Below, in pieces: positions 54,029-63,219 of a DNA stretch of 64,000 nucleotides. Each line of letters starts with the position of its first letter. Position 1 is the first letter of the stretch. A model generated the notes under the pieces. It worked only from the letters and a program-made list of their open reading frames with translations. It was not told the DNA's origin and did no database searches. This DNA is from Oscillatoria nigro-viridis PCC 7112 (GTDB lineage Bacteria > Cyanobacteriota > Cyanobacteriia > Cyanobacteriales > Microcoleaceae): the NCBI RefSeq assembly GCF_000317475.1, contig NC_019729.1, forward strand, positions 4,416,501 to 4,480,500, in the 5' to 3' direction. Position numbers and translations under genes: made by a program.

Positions 54029-56821
54029 ATGCCAATTGACGACGAAGATTTTGAAAGCGAATCTATTAGCAGCGATCGCAAACTGCAACTTTTCACCGAC
54101 AGACACGAATTTACCCGCAGATTTGCCTTTTATTTAAACGACGACCCGCCTCCGGAACAAATTTTGTATTTTTTCGGAGATGGAGGTAACGGCAAGTCTT
54201 TGCTGCTAAAACACTTGGAGTTTCACTGCTGCAAAAGATTTGCCCCGGATGTCTGGCAACAATGGCGCGAACTCCCTGAATCGCAAGCCGCCGAAGTTGC
54301 TAATTTCGTCCGCTACGCAGCAGCTAAAACCTACACTCCCATCCCCGCAGTCAGACACGATTTCGGATTGATACCGATTAAAGAAGATAAACCTCAAGAT
54401 AGATTTTACGGCTTGCTGATGCTGCGGCGCAATATTGCAGCAGCCACCAAGAAATATAAATTTAAATTTCCCAATTATGACTTTGCTTGCTTTTGGTATT
54501 TGCTGAACAAAGGCGAATCAGAAGCAACTCTCAACCAACTTTTCCCCGATGATGTGGCGGAATTGGTGGCATCTGTAGTTGAAACTTTTGCAGATGTTCC
54601 GGTGGTGGCGCAAGCTGTAGCGGTGCTCAAAGGGATAGATAAATTGGGCGGGATTAAGCGGGCGATGAAATTAGTTCAAAATCGCCTCGGTGTCAGCGAT
54701 GAAAAGGCGGAGGAAATTCGCCGTCTAGACATTGATACTGAGTTAACCGACTATTTGCCGAAATTATTTGCCGGGGATTTAAATGCGGCAATGGCTGGCA
54801 AAAATAAACCCGATCGCCTCGTGATGCTGTTCGATACTCACGAGAAAATGTGGGATGAAAAACGCAATTCTCAAGGCGCAACTTTTTGGTATCAAGATGA
54901 GTGGTTTCGGCGGTTGCTTAGGGCGCTAGATTACAAATTGGGGATTGTAGTTGTTGTGGCGGGGCGAGAGTGTCCGGTGACGCAATTGCGGTGGCCGAAT
55001 GCGTCGAGGTTTCCGATTCCTGAAGATTATATAGATGCACAATTAGTGTGGCATTTGTCCCCCGCCGATGCTAGAGATTACTTGCACAAGGTGGAGATTG
55101 ACAAGGCAGATTTGGCAGATGCTGTGATTAAATATGCCAGCCTCAATCCCAACGATCCTTGGGATAATTTGCAGGTACATCCGTTTTATTTGGGTTTGTG
55201 CGCGGATGCGGTGCTGGCAGAAAGAAGGCGTGGAATTGAGTTGATGTCGTCGGATTTTGCGCGGATTCCGAAGTTGGAAAACAAGACTGCGGAATTAACA
55301 GATCGGTTGCTGAGTTATGTCGATCGCGAAGTGCGATCTGCCGTGCATTCGCTGAGTGCTTGCCGCGCTTTTGATGAAGATTTGTACGTGAAATTGGGAG
55401 TGGGTTGTCACTTCCAAGCAAGCAGTGCAAATTTTGAGATGTTGACGGGTTTTTCCTTTGTGTGGAAATCGCAGAAGCGGGGGGATAACTGGTATCGGAT
55501 TCACGATTTATTGCGGCGTTTGGATGCCGATCGGGATAATCCGAAAACTCGCAAAGCTCATGAAGTTTTAGAGGCGCATTATCGGGAAGTGGGGGATGCG
55601 GCGGAGGCAATTTTTCATGCTAATCGCTTGGATTGGAAGCGGGGTGTGAAGGAATGGGAAGAGGTGTTTAATAAAGCTTTGAAAAAGAGTCGCTATAAGG
55701 AATGCGAGGCGCTGCTGGGAGTTAGAGATGAGTTGTGGATTAAAAGTGATTATTGGCTTGGTAGAGTTTCGCGATCGGAGGGACATTACTATGCTCAGTT
55801 TGCTCGATACGTAGAGGCAAAACAAGAATATTTAGAGACAGTTGCAGCTTACGATCGCCAACTCATTCTCACTCCCGATGATGACGCTACGCTCAACAGC
55901 AAAGGGAATGCGCTGCACAGACTGGGTGAATTACAAGCAAGGCTAAGTGAATTTGAGGCTGCAAAACTTTCTTACTGTGATGCGATCGCAGCCTTGAATT
56001 CTGCTTTACTTATTGTACCAGATGATATCGACGTTCTCAGGAACAAAGGGATTGCGCTGAAATGTCTGGGTAATTTACAGGCACAGCTAAGTGAATTTAA
56101 GGCTGCAAAACTTTCTTACTGTGATGCGATCGCAGCCTATAATTCTGCTTTACTTATTGCACCGGATTATATCGACGTTCTCAGGAACAAAGGGAATGCG
56201 CTGCGAAGTCTGGGTGATTTGCTTGCAAAGCAAAGTGAATTTGAGGCGGCAAAACAGTCTTACTTTGAGGCGATCGCAGCCTATAATTCTGCTTTACTTA
56301 TTGCACCGGATGATAATTATGTTCTCACCAACAAAGGGATTGCGCTGCAAAGTCTGGGTGAATTACAAGCAAAGCAAAGTGAATTTGAGGCGGCAAAACA
56401 GTCTTACTTTGAGGCGATCGCAGCCTTTAATTCTGCTTTACTTATTGCACCGGATGATATCTATGCTCTCAACAACAAAGGGAATGCGCTGCGAAGTCTG
56501 GGTGAATTGCAAGCACAGCTAAGTGAATTTGAGGCGGCAAAACAGTCTTACTTTGAGGCGATCGCTGCCTGTAATTCTGTTTTACTTATTGCGCCGGATG
56601 ATATCGGTGTTCTCAACAACAAAGGGAGGGCGCTAAAAATACTGGGTGATTTGCAAGCAAAATTCTCTGACCAACAGGAAGCACTCAAAAATTGGCAAGA
56701 GGCACTGAAAATGTTCGATCGCTCTTTAGCCATTGCTCCTAATCGCGATTGGGTTCGCAATTGGCGCGATTCGCTGCAAGAATTTATCGATAATTTGGGT
56801 GAGGATACTGTCAGCAGTTAG
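54029..56821 (+). CDS. STAND-type NTPase with C-terminal TPR repeats
   Basis: 930 residues. Walker A is FGDGGNGKSLLLKHL (about 49-63) and a Walker B-like strand is LVMLFDTHEKMWD. A winged-helix-like region follows (about 430-500, NWYRIHDLLRRLDADRD), and a helical region to residue 600. The C-terminus is TPR-like: five full 48-residue units starting at NKGNALHRLGELQ, encoded by exact 144-bp DNA repeats. STAND NTPases oligomerise on ligand binding, and many bacterial ones are phage sensors or signalling hubs. No effector domain is recognised at the N-terminus, so its output is unknown. It is monocistronic. Confidence 0.78.
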   Translation: MPIDDEDFESESISSDRKLQLFTDRHEFTRRFAFYLNDDPPPEQILYFFGDGGNGKSLLLKHLEFHCCKRFAPDVWQQWRELPESQAAEVANFVRYAAAKTYTPIPAVRHDFGLIPIKEDKPQDRFYGLLMLRRNIAAATKKYKFKFPNYDFACFWYLLNKGESEATLNQLFPDDVAELVASVVETFADVPVVAQAVAVLKGIDKLGGIKRAMKLVQNRLGVSDEKAEEIRRLDIDTELTDYLPKLFAGDLNAAMAGKNKPDRLVMLFDTHEKMWDEKRNSQGATFWYQDEWFRRLLRALDYKLGIVVVVAGRECPVTQLRWPNASRFPIPEDYIDAQLVWHLSPADARDYLHKVEIDKADLADAVIKYASLNPNDPWDNLQVHPFYLGLCADAVLAERRRGIELMSSDFARIPKLENKTAELTDRLLSYVDREVRSAVHSLSACRAFDEDLYVKLGVGCHFQASSANFEMLTGFSFVWKSQKRGDNWYRIHDLLRRLDADRDNPKTRKAHEVLEAHYREVGDAAEAIFHANRLDWKRGVKEWEEVFNKALKKSRYKECEALLGVRDELWIKSDYWLGRVSRSEGHYYAQFARYVEAKQEYLETVAAYDRQLILTPDDDATLNSKGNALHRLGELQARLSEFEAAKLSYCDAIAALNSALLIVPDDIDVLRNKGIALKCLGNLQAQLSEFKAAKLSYCDAIAAYNSALLIAPDYIDVLRNKGNALRSLGDLLAKQSEFEAAKQSYFEAIAAYNSALLIAPDDNYVLTNKGIALQSLGELQAKQSEFEAAKQSYFEAIAAFNSALLIAPDDIYALNNKGNALRSLGELQAQLSEFEAAKQSYFEAIAACNSVLLIAPDDIGVLNNKGRALKILGDLQAKFSDQQEALKNWQEALKMFDRSLAIAPNRDWVRNWRDSLQEFIDNLGEDTVSS
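55901..56660 (+). repeat. 144-bp coding tandem repeat (TPR array)
   Basis: AAAGGG anchors occur at 55901, 56045, 56189, 56333, 56477 and 56621, exactly 144 bases apart. The middle units are nearly identical (GAATTTGAGGCGGCAAAACA, ATTCTGCTTTACTTATTGCA). Each encodes a 48-residue TPR-like unit of the STAND protein. Confidence 0.9.
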
Positions 56822-56856
56822 CTCGATCGCAAGGAGTAAAGGCGCGACATTCATTC

Positions 56857-57001
56857 CCTGCCTTAAACCTAAAGCCCGCCAGGGAATGAATTCCCTGGCT
56901 AATAGCAAAAGTCCTCTAAAGAGGACTAATGAATTCTTCAGTCCTCATAGCGAGGACTTTAGCTTTGAGGCAGGGGTTTCAACCCCTGCCGGACTGCCGG
57001 A
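56857..57001. repeat. Palindromic intergenic element (GGGAATGAATTCCC family)
   Basis: CCAGGGAATGAATTCCCTGG and CAGGGGTTTCAACCCCTG palindromes flank AGTCCTCTAAAGAGGACT and AGTCCTCATAGCGAGGACT hairpins. It follows the STAND-type gene. Confidence 0.65.
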
Positions 57002-57057
57002 CTCAGGGACATAGCCTTAAAAGCCCGCCCTCGAATTTAGCTATTTAACCTTGCAGC

Positions 57058-57327
57058 TTACCGCCCAGATTGTTTCGGCGGTGTACCCTCACCCCGCTTC
57101 CGACGGATCAGCACGCTCATCACCTGCTTCGGATTAGCCGCACGCTGTGGGGGACTCCAATCGCCCACTTCTGCAAATCCCAGCCGGTACAAAGTGAGTA
57201 TGGTTTCCCGGACACCTTTGGGCGAACCGACAACCGTTAACAGCACCACTTCCTGTTCGCATACTGCTGCTGAGTCGTCATTTGGGCGCTCGAATTTGTT
57301 GTCGTCAGGCACGAATTCCTGTGACAT
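57058..57327 (-). CDS. Small conserved-looking hypothetical protein
   Basis: 89 residues. The core VVLLTVVGSPKGVRETILTL-YRLGFAEVGDWS looks like a short alpha/beta fold of a kind common in cyanobacteria; no function is known to me. The ends are polar and probably disordered (EFVPDDNKFERPNDD; RRKRGEGTPPKQ). AGGAG lies 12 bases before the ATG. Two strong hairpins lie upstream at 57347-57408, in its probable leader. Confidence 0.72.
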   Translation of the reverse strand: MSQEFVPDDNKFERPNDDSAAVCEQEVVLLTVVGSPKGVRETILTLYRLGFAEVGDWSPPQRAANPKQVMSVLIRRKRGEGTPPKQSGR

Positions 57328-57346
57328 AATATGTTCTCCTGGTTTT

Positions 57347-57408
57347 GGGTTTTCTAGAAAAACCCAAAAACCCAGCCGCCCCGCATTTCAAGACATAGCA
57401 GGGCGGCT
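57347..57408 (-). promoter_or_regulatory. Two hairpins upstream of the 57058 gene
   Basis: GGGTTTTCTAGAAAAACCC (57347-57365) and an AGCCGCCCCGC...GCAGGGCGGCT stem (57374-57408) lie within 20 to 80 bases upstream of the start on the minus strand. They may form a structured leader or the end of an upstream transcript. No known riboswitch is recognised. 57409-57718 contains no gene. Confidence 0.35.
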
Positions 57409-57718
57409 ACAGAGGATGTTAAAATGCTCCGTTAGCCTCCAGACTGCTGATTCCAGTTTGGCGGTTATGCTGTCCATTGCTGTTAGCGCAGCTTTGGGCA
57501 GTGCAACTAGATTTTTGGGCGACGCGGGCTGCCTCCTCTACAAGCAAGCAACCTCTCACTTCAAAGCGTAGCCGCAGAGGGGGGCCGCCGTCAACCGATT
57601 TTAGATTTTAGATTTTGGATCTTAGATTTTGGATTTACTCGTTACCAGCGTCAGTGGCTCGAAACCAGTTAGTTGGGCCGAAATGCTAAATTAAAAGTAA
57701 TGTTGCTTTAGTACAACC

Positions 57719-57982
57719 ATGTCCAAACGACTCACCATTGCCCAAGCACAGCAGCAGCTTCCCAACCTACCCCAAGAACTTATCAATGAGCCGATCATCA
57801 TCACTCAAGATGGCGTTCCCGTTATGGCTGCAATGAGCTACACGCATTTGACTGAACTGTTAGAAACCTTAGATATTCTCACCGATACAGAATTCGTTGC
57901 CAAATTGCGCCAAAGCATCACCCAAGCACGCCAAGGGGAAACTATTTCCTGGGAAAATGCCAAAGCAAAATTGGGACTATGA
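57719..57982 (+). CDS. Phd/YefM-like antitoxin
   Basis: 87 residues. The N-terminus (LTIAQAQQQLPNLPQELI) and the strand IIITQDGVPVMAAMSYTHL match Phd/YefM-type antitoxins; the C-terminus (KLRQSITQARQGETISWENA) is the toxin-binding tail. These bind the operon promoter and neutralise a RelE/ParE-type toxin. Its TGA overlaps the ATG of the toxin frame (ATGA). The toxin gene is broken, so this antitoxin may now be an orphan. Confidence 0.85.
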   Translation: MSKRLTIAQAQQQLPNLPQELINEPIIITQDGVPVMAAMSYTHLTELLETLDILTDTEFVAKLRQSITQARQGETISWENAKAKLGL

Positions 57983-58463
57983 ATCACGAAGAAAATGCGA
58001 TCGAATATGACATCCAGCTTACGCCACTGGCACTGGAAATGTTGGAGGCAGTCAATCGATTTTAGATTTTAGATTTTAGATTTTAGATTTTAGATTTTAG
58101 AATTGAAGCATTGACTTGCGCGAGATAAATACGTTCGGCTCTTTATCGGATACAGGTTTTTTATTTCTGGACGGATGAATCCGGGGGCTTGTATCCTGGA
58201 TGCTTTCGGTTAAAGATCGACGAGAACAGGAAAAATTGCGCGATCGCATCGATCGACTAAAAGTTGAACCACAAAAGCAAGGCAAAGCCCTTGTAGATAA
58301 CCTATCAGGATTTCGCAGCATCCGAGCTGTTGGACAGCGCTATCGTATAGTTTATCAAGTCGAACAAGAGCGAGTTCTAGTTGTTGTCGTGGGACTAGGG
58401 AGACGTAAAGATGGTGACAAAAAAGACATTTACACCATCTTAGAAAAACTGTTAGAGCCGTGA
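57979..58463 (+). pseudogene. RelE/ParE-type toxin gene disrupted by a 158-bp insertion
   Basis: The frame begins MNHEENAIEYDIQLTPLALE and reaches GAG GCA GTC at 58051, then stops in TAG. The rest of a typical toxin resumes at 58209 (VKDRREQEKLRDRIDRL, GFRSIRAVGQRYRIVYQVE) and continues to 58463. Removing 158 bases would join EAV to VKDRRE. The insertion begins with an ATTTTAG microsatellite. An in-frame ATG at 58200 could give an N-terminally shortened protein, but the first helix would be lost. Confidence 0.82.
58059..58100. repeat. ATTTTAG microsatellite
   Basis: Six exact 7-bp units inside the insertion in the toxin gene. Related degenerate arrays lie at about 57599-57637 and 7783-7815. 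Confidence 0.85.
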
Positions 58464-58514
58464 TTGTAACTTCTTATATCCGGCGTATTTAAGCCGAATA
58501 AATATCATTTCTAT

Positions 58515-58535
58515 GGACACAACAGAGTTGTGTCC
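58515..58535. terminator. Hairpin between convergent genes
   Basis: GGACACAAC-AGA-GTTGTGTCC is a perfect 9-bp stem with a 3-base loop, followed by TTT. It lies between the toxin remnant and prfC, which face each other. Confidence 0.55.
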
Positions 58536-58551
58536 TTTGCCTGCGGTAATC

Positions 58552-60180
58552 TCACTCCTCGCTAACAGCCAAACCCGAAACCACAGGGGCGATCGCATTT
58601 AACTTCAAAACAGGGTGTTCTCCTTCCACCTGTCGGCAATTCCACTCATTTCTAAACAGCAAAACAGGCCTTCCCCAAATATCTTTCACCGTCACCGTAT
58701 TAAACAGCCGCCCAACTTTTTCCAGCGCTTCCCAACCGCCGTCAACCCAACGAGCTACACTGTAAGGCAACATATCGATCGTCGTTTCGACATTATATTC
58801 CGACTGCATTCTGAACTGCACCACCTCAAATTGCAACTGTCCGACAGCCGCCAAAATTGGCTCGCGTTTCGCCTCGTCAACCGAGTACATAATTTGCACT
58901 GCGCCTTCTTCCTGCAACTCCGAAACGCCTTTGCGGAACTGCTTAAACTTAGAAGGATTGGGATTTCTCAAAAACGCAAAAAGTTCGGGAGAAAAACAGG
59001 GAATGCCTTCATATTCCAGTTTTTGCCCGGTGTAAATAGTATCGCCGATCGCAAATACTCCCGGATTGTTCAAACCGATCACGTCGCCCGGATACGCAAC
59101 ATCGATCGACTCCCGATCCTGAGCAAATAACTTTTGAGGTCTTGACAAGCGCACCGTTTTACCAGTGCGAGCGTGAGTCACGTTCATGTCCTTTTCAAAC
59201 TTGCCCGTACAAACCCGAATAAACGCCACCCGATCGCGGTGTCTCGGGTCCATATTCGCTTGCAATTTAAACACAAACCCGCTAAAATCTTCATAAGTTG
59301 GCGGCAACTCTCCGGCGCTGCTCTTGCGGGCGATCGGCTTCATAGCGTAATCTAAAAACGCATCTAAAAACAGTTCGACCCCAAAATTGCTCATCGCGCT
59401 GCCAAAGAAAACAGGCGTCATTTTTCCAGCCCGAACTAAATCTAAATCGAGTTCAGTTCCCAACTCATCCAGCAGTTCTAACTCTTCTTTGAGCTGATAG
59501 TAAAGGTCTTGTTCCAACAAATCTTCAATGCGCGGATCGCCCAATTCGATGACGGTATCAACAGCAGCGCGAGAACCGTGTTTAGTCCGCTCAAATAAGT
59601 GAATCTTCTGCCCTCTGCGATCGAAAACACCTTTAAAGCGATCGCCCGTACCTATCGGCCAATTTACCGGATAAGTCTGCAACCCCAATTCCTTCTCAAT
59701 TTCGTCCAACAAATCCAAAGGATCTCTGCTAGGGCGATCGAGCTTATTAAAGAAAGTAAAAATAGGCAAACTTCGCAGCTTGCAAACTTCAAATAACTTC
59801 CGAGTTTGCGGTTCCAAACCCTTAGCAGCATCCTCAAGCATTACTGCATTGTCAGCCGCCGCCAGAGTGCGATAAGTATCTTCGCTAAAATCTTGGTGTC
59901 CCGGAGTATCGAGCAGATTAATGTGATATTTTTTATACTCAAACTGCAAAACAGTAGAAGTAATAGAAATTCCCCGCTGCTGTTCCATCGCCATCCAGTC
60001 AGAGGTAGCGTGTCGCTGGGCCCGCCGCGCTTTCACAGAACCTGCTTCGTGAATTGCACCTCCGTACAGCAGCAGCTTTTCTGTCAAAGTAGTTTTTCCC
60101 GCGTCGGGGTGCGAGATAATAGCAAAGTTGCGCCGGCGCCGGGCAGCAGTTAGCAGTTCAGTTTCGAGTTCTGTTGTCAT
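58552..60180 (-). CDS. prfC: Peptide chain release factor 3
   Basis: 542 residues from ATG 60180 (a GTG just upstream would add one). GTPase motifs: G1 [14 protein letters not shown]2-region [17 protein letters not shown]3 [14 protein letters not shown] and G4 FFNKLDR. Domains II and III follow, with [20 protein letters not shown]3 releases RF1/RF2 from the ribosome after peptide release using GTP. Length is normal and no lesion is seen. Confidence 0.97.
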   Translation of the reverse strand: MTTELETELLTAARRRRNFAIISHPDAGKTTLTEKLLLYGGAIHEAGSVKARRAQRHATSDWMAMEQQRGISITSTVLQFEYKKYHINLLDTPGHQDFSEDTYRTLAAADNAVMLEDAAKGLEPQTRKLFEVCKLRSLPIFTFFNKLDRPSRDPLDLLDEIEKELGLQTYPVNWPIGTGDRFKGVFDRRGQKIHLFERTKHGSRAAVDTVIELGDPRIEDLLEQDLYYQLKEELELLDELGTELDLDLVRAGKMTPVFFGSAMSNFGVELFLDAFLDYAMKPIARKSSAGELPPTYEDFSGFVFKLQANMDPRHRDRVAFIRVCTGKFEKDMNVTHARTGKTVRLSRPQKLFAQDRESIDVAYPGDVIGLNNPGVFAIGDTIYTGQKLEYEGIPCFSPELFAFLRNPNPSKFKQFRKGVSELQEEGAVQIMYSVDEAKREPILAAVGQLQFEVVQFRMQSEYNVETTIDMLPYSVARWVDGGWEALEKVGRLFNTVTVKDIWGRPVLLFRNEWNCRQVEGEHPVLKLNAIAPVVSGLAVSEE

Positions 60181-60282
60181 CACAAATTAGGTAGGGGAAT
60201 CATCACCCGATCGCCATTATAGCCTGTGCTACAGTTGCTTTTAAAGGTAAAATTATCACTACAGTCAAGGAACAAAAGTAAT

Positions 60283-60627
60283 ATGTACGACTCGGACAAG
60301 CGGAAGCTGCTATCACTGGTGTGCCACGGGGCGATTTTTTTTAGTACGTTACTGTTCTCGATCGGAGCGCCGATCGCTGTATTGTTAGTATCAGATGACC
60401 CCGTTGTCAAAGAAAACGCCACAGAAGCCATCAATTTTCACCTTAATGTATGGCTGTACAGCGCCGTAATTGTGGCGTTAACTGTCGTCACTTTCGGTCT
60501 TGCTGGCTTTATCCTAGTGCCCCTAGGTTATTTGCTGCACTGGGGACTGACAATAATGGCTATCCTCCACGTTTTGCAAACACCCAACCAACCTTACCGC
60601 TACCCTTTGATTTTCCGAATAGTTTAG
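60283..60627 (+). CDS. DUF4870 membrane protein
   Basis: 114 residues from ATG 60283 with AAGGA upstream (a GTG frame extends 19 codons further). Three hydrophobic segments are seen: residues 10-36 (SLVCHGAIFFSTLLFSIGAP), about 52-70 and 74-95. NATEAINFHLNVWLY is the conserved DUF4870 signature. Function unknown; members are small inner-membrane proteins. A terminator follows at 60660. Confidence 0.87.
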   Translation: MYDSDKRKLLSLVCHGAIFFSTLLFSIGAPIAVLLVSDDPVVKENATEAINFHLNVWLYSAVIVALTVVTFGLAGFILVPLGYLLHWGLTIMAILHVLQTPNQPYRYPLIFRIV

Positions 60628-60659
60628 ACAGAAAATCGCGCTTCACCATCGATTTCAAC

Positions 60660-60697
60660 AACCCGATTTCTTCAATAAGAAACCGGGTTTTTAATTG
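60660..60697 (+). terminator. Terminator of the DUF4870 gene
   Basis: AACCCGATTTCTT and AAGAAACCGGGTTTTT form a stem with one G-T pair, followed by a T-run, 33 bases after the stop. Confidence 0.65.
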
Positions 60698-61209
60698 TTT
60701 TTTAACTCACATTCGTTACCTCCAACTGACCAATACACTGCTTAAGTGACAAGGAGGGTTGATTGTCGGAGACAAGATTCAGTAAAAACACTTAAAAGAA
60801 AGTTGGTTGAACTAAGCATCATCTAGTTGGGATTCCAGAAAATTCACCTAACATCATGAGTGAAATCTTCTTAATCCATAAAACATCAAAAATTAGAGCA
60901 CACTCAACTATTAATTATGGTGTCTTCGCCCTGTTGCAAAGCTGTTGTGAACGCTAAGCTCATCTTTCATTGATGCCGTTTCCCGCACTATGCTAACGCC
61001 TTTGGGTTATTTCGCGGAGTTAGGGCGGATGTTCGAGTTCCGAACCATCGTTTTTGCTTTAGCTGTGCTATTTTTGCATCGGGCGATCGTTTTATTGGAA
61101 TATTCCACCAATTCTATCTCTACCAGGTGTATTAAAACTTAATACAATATTTTGCCAATAAAAATCCCGCTCTTGTGGAACGGGAAAGCCATCAGGGTGC
61201 ATCTATATA
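60698..61209. other. Intergenic region
   Basis: No gene or structured RNA seen. It contains one HIP1-like site, short A/T runs and a CCCGC...GCGGG-type hairpin at about 61165-61186 (CCCGCTCTTGTGGAACGGG), which may be a terminator. Confidence 0.45.
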
Positions 61210-61519
61210 CCCACATTCCGCACCCTCAACTGGCACACACGCAGTTGGGGTGCTCCGTCCGAGTCTCTCGTCCGAGATAATAATCAAAAATACCCGCGAC
61301 CTGTTGGGTCACAATCGCATCGACCTGTTGGGGCAAGTTGAAAATTAACTGCTTTCGGGCAAATCCTAGATTCTCGATATCTAACAACACCTTCATCCGT
61401 CATAATTAACTATTAATCGACAGCAGATATTTCCAGCAGCCTGATAATTACACATCACTACTGAATCAAATATTTATGAAATTTCTGTCAGTTTTGCTCA
61501 TCAAACAAACTGCTCGATC

Positions 61520-62293
61520 TCAGATTAATAAATAATAAGACTTACAGGAGAGCGGCAGCAAGTTCAATATAGCCATTCGCTCGGCTGTTAAATTAGAAAT
61601 TTGTTGAATCCCTTGTAGGCTCACCAGATGAATTGATTGAAATATCTGGCAAATCCAACGGAGCGTCGGTCGATTAGTTTGTTTGCCCAACTGATTTTTC
61701 AATTGGGAATTAGTGCGTTGCAAACTGTGACGCAGTAACCTTTGACCTAAAGTATAGACTAACAAACACAAACCCATTACCAATGCCAAAGCTTCGATTC
61801 TTTCCGGCGACTTGAGAAATACACTGTCCGTAAAAAACAGCGGATCTTTCAAGAACCCAAACCCTCTTTCTGCTGACTGCTGTTCTTTGTATTTCACAAT
61901 CATATCGTCAGGCTCTAATTGCTGAGTTTCCAGCACATTAGTGGCGAGAATAAACCTGCCACAGGCTTTGGTTTCTTTGGCGATCGCACCTGTATCTGGT
62001 TCCAGTTTTGCTTGAACTTTAAATCTCTGTTTCGAGCTGGATTTCTCGCGAGCATTTGGATCGTTAGTATTAGTCTTTACTGTAATTTCTTTGCTACTAA
62101 CTTGGGTGATATTGTAAAATTTTAGTTGTTTGGATAAGCGATGAGCTGCGGCGGCAGCGTCGGCGGCACAAGCAAATTCAATTTTTGAGAGTTCTTGCAG
62201 TTTATTCTCAGCTTCAGCCTGGGCTTTTTTGAGTTTTTTTCGAGTTTTTGTCGGTCTGAATCGCGTCGCAAACTGCTCTCTACTACTAGCCAT
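61520..62293 (-). CDS. IS1634 transposase, C-terminal frame
   Basis: 257-codon frame from an ATG that is probably not used. From AQAEAENKLQELSKIEFACA it continues the transposase core and contains the final acidic catalytic residue in KEQQSAERGFGFLKDPLF. It lies in the -1 frame relative to the N-terminal ORF and overlaps it by 172 bases. Slippage at A AAA AAG (62224-62230, minus strand) would join Lys332 to Ala24 of this frame and give a 566-residue protein, the normal IS1634 size. Confidence 0.85.
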   Translation of the reverse strand: MASSREQFATRFRPTKTRKKLKKAQAEAENKLQELSKIEFACAADAAAAAHRLSKQLKFYNITQVSSKEITVKTNTNDPNAREKSSSKQRFKVQAKLEPDTGAIAKETKACGRFILATNVLETQQLEPDDMIVKYKEQQSAERGFGFLKDPLFFTDSVFLKSPERIEALALVMGLCLLVYTLGQRLLRHSLQRTNSQLKNQLGKQTNRPTLRWICQIFQSIHLVSLQGIQQISNLTAERMAILNLLPLSCKSYYLLI

Positions 62294-63219
62294 CTTTGTT
62301 CAATTCCACCATAATTACTTTTGTGTTCTGACCAGCTATATCCACTCACAGAACTGGGGGTAAATTCTGCTTCATTTAACTGAGATACCAGTTGCTGCGC
62401 TTGCTTGATACTCAACGGTACGCGGGTTAACCATCTTAAATTGGTTAACATTTCTAAGTTAGGAGCTGAATATAATGCACTATCTGCAACCATTAAACTG
62501 TCAAGGTTTAACTGTTGTTTAAACTCCTGACAAATTGATGCGAATATGGCTCGATCTGATTCATTTCCCGAACCCACCCGTAAAAATAGCGGTACATCTC
62601 CATCGCTACTACAAATTAAATCTAAAATGAATTGTTTTAAGTCGGGTCTGCGATCGCGGGAGTAGCCGTAGGTAATCTTAATTGGCACGGCAGATGACAC
62701 GGGTTTAGTTGACTCGCTATCTTCGCTATCTTCGCTATCTAGCGCCGTTTCTGGCTCGATAACAGATACAGATGGTAGCTCGGATTCGTATTTGCCATGC
62801 AGGTGAAAGGAAGTTGAATCTAAATGGGATGTCTCTGTATCGAGCTCAAATTTTTGAGCTGCTGAAGCGGCAATAGTTGTAAATATTTGGCTGCTGCCTG
62901 CTAAATATAGCTTGTCTAATACTCTACCTAAACGGTATTCATTCAGGTGTGATGCTTGAATACCTTCACCCATTAAATGTTCGAGCGCTTTGCCTTCAAA
63001 AAATTTAGGAAATAAGTATAATGGAGCGGAAACAAGCCCTAACCCATTGATAATCATTGCTTTGACTGCTAGACCTGGACTGACAATCTCACCCGGTTGT
63101 TCCCCTACTAACTCATTGATTTTTTGGACAATTTCTATTTCATCAACTAGACCTGCTATTAAACCAAGATGGTCGAGGTTAGAGACGGCGAGTTCAGTTG
63201 CTTGATGCACGGGTTTCAT
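62122..63219 (-). CDS. IS1634 transposase, N-terminal frame
   Basis: 365-codon frame beginning MKPVHQATELAVSNLDHLGL (DUF4277 region), with the first two catalytic Asp residues in SHLDSTSFHLHGKY and LMVADSALYSAPN. The third, Glu, is only in the other frame. The end after about residue 332 (PRLKLRINCKNSQKLNLLVP) is unlike any transposase. A AAA AAC (62233-62239) and A AAA AAG (62224-62230) lie in the right phase for a -1 frameshift just before that point. Confidence 0.88.
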   Translation of the reverse strand: MKPVHQATELAVSNLDHLGLIAGLVDEIEIVQKINELVGEQPGEIVSPGLAVKAMIINGLGLVSAPLYLFPKFFEGKALEHLMGEGIQASHLNEYRLGRVLDKLYLAGSSQIFTTIAASAAQKFELDTETSHLDSTSFHLHGKYESELPSVSVIEPETALDSEDSEDSESTKPVSSAVPIKITYGYSRDRRPDLKQFILDLICSSDGDVPLFLRVGSGNESDRAIFASICQEFKQQLNLDSLMVADSALYSAPNLEMLTNLRWLTRVPLSIKQAQQLVSQLNEAEFTPSSVSGYSWSEHKSNYGGIEQRWLVVESSLRRDSDRQKLEKNSKKPRLKLRINCKNSQKLNLLVPPTLPPQLIAYPNN

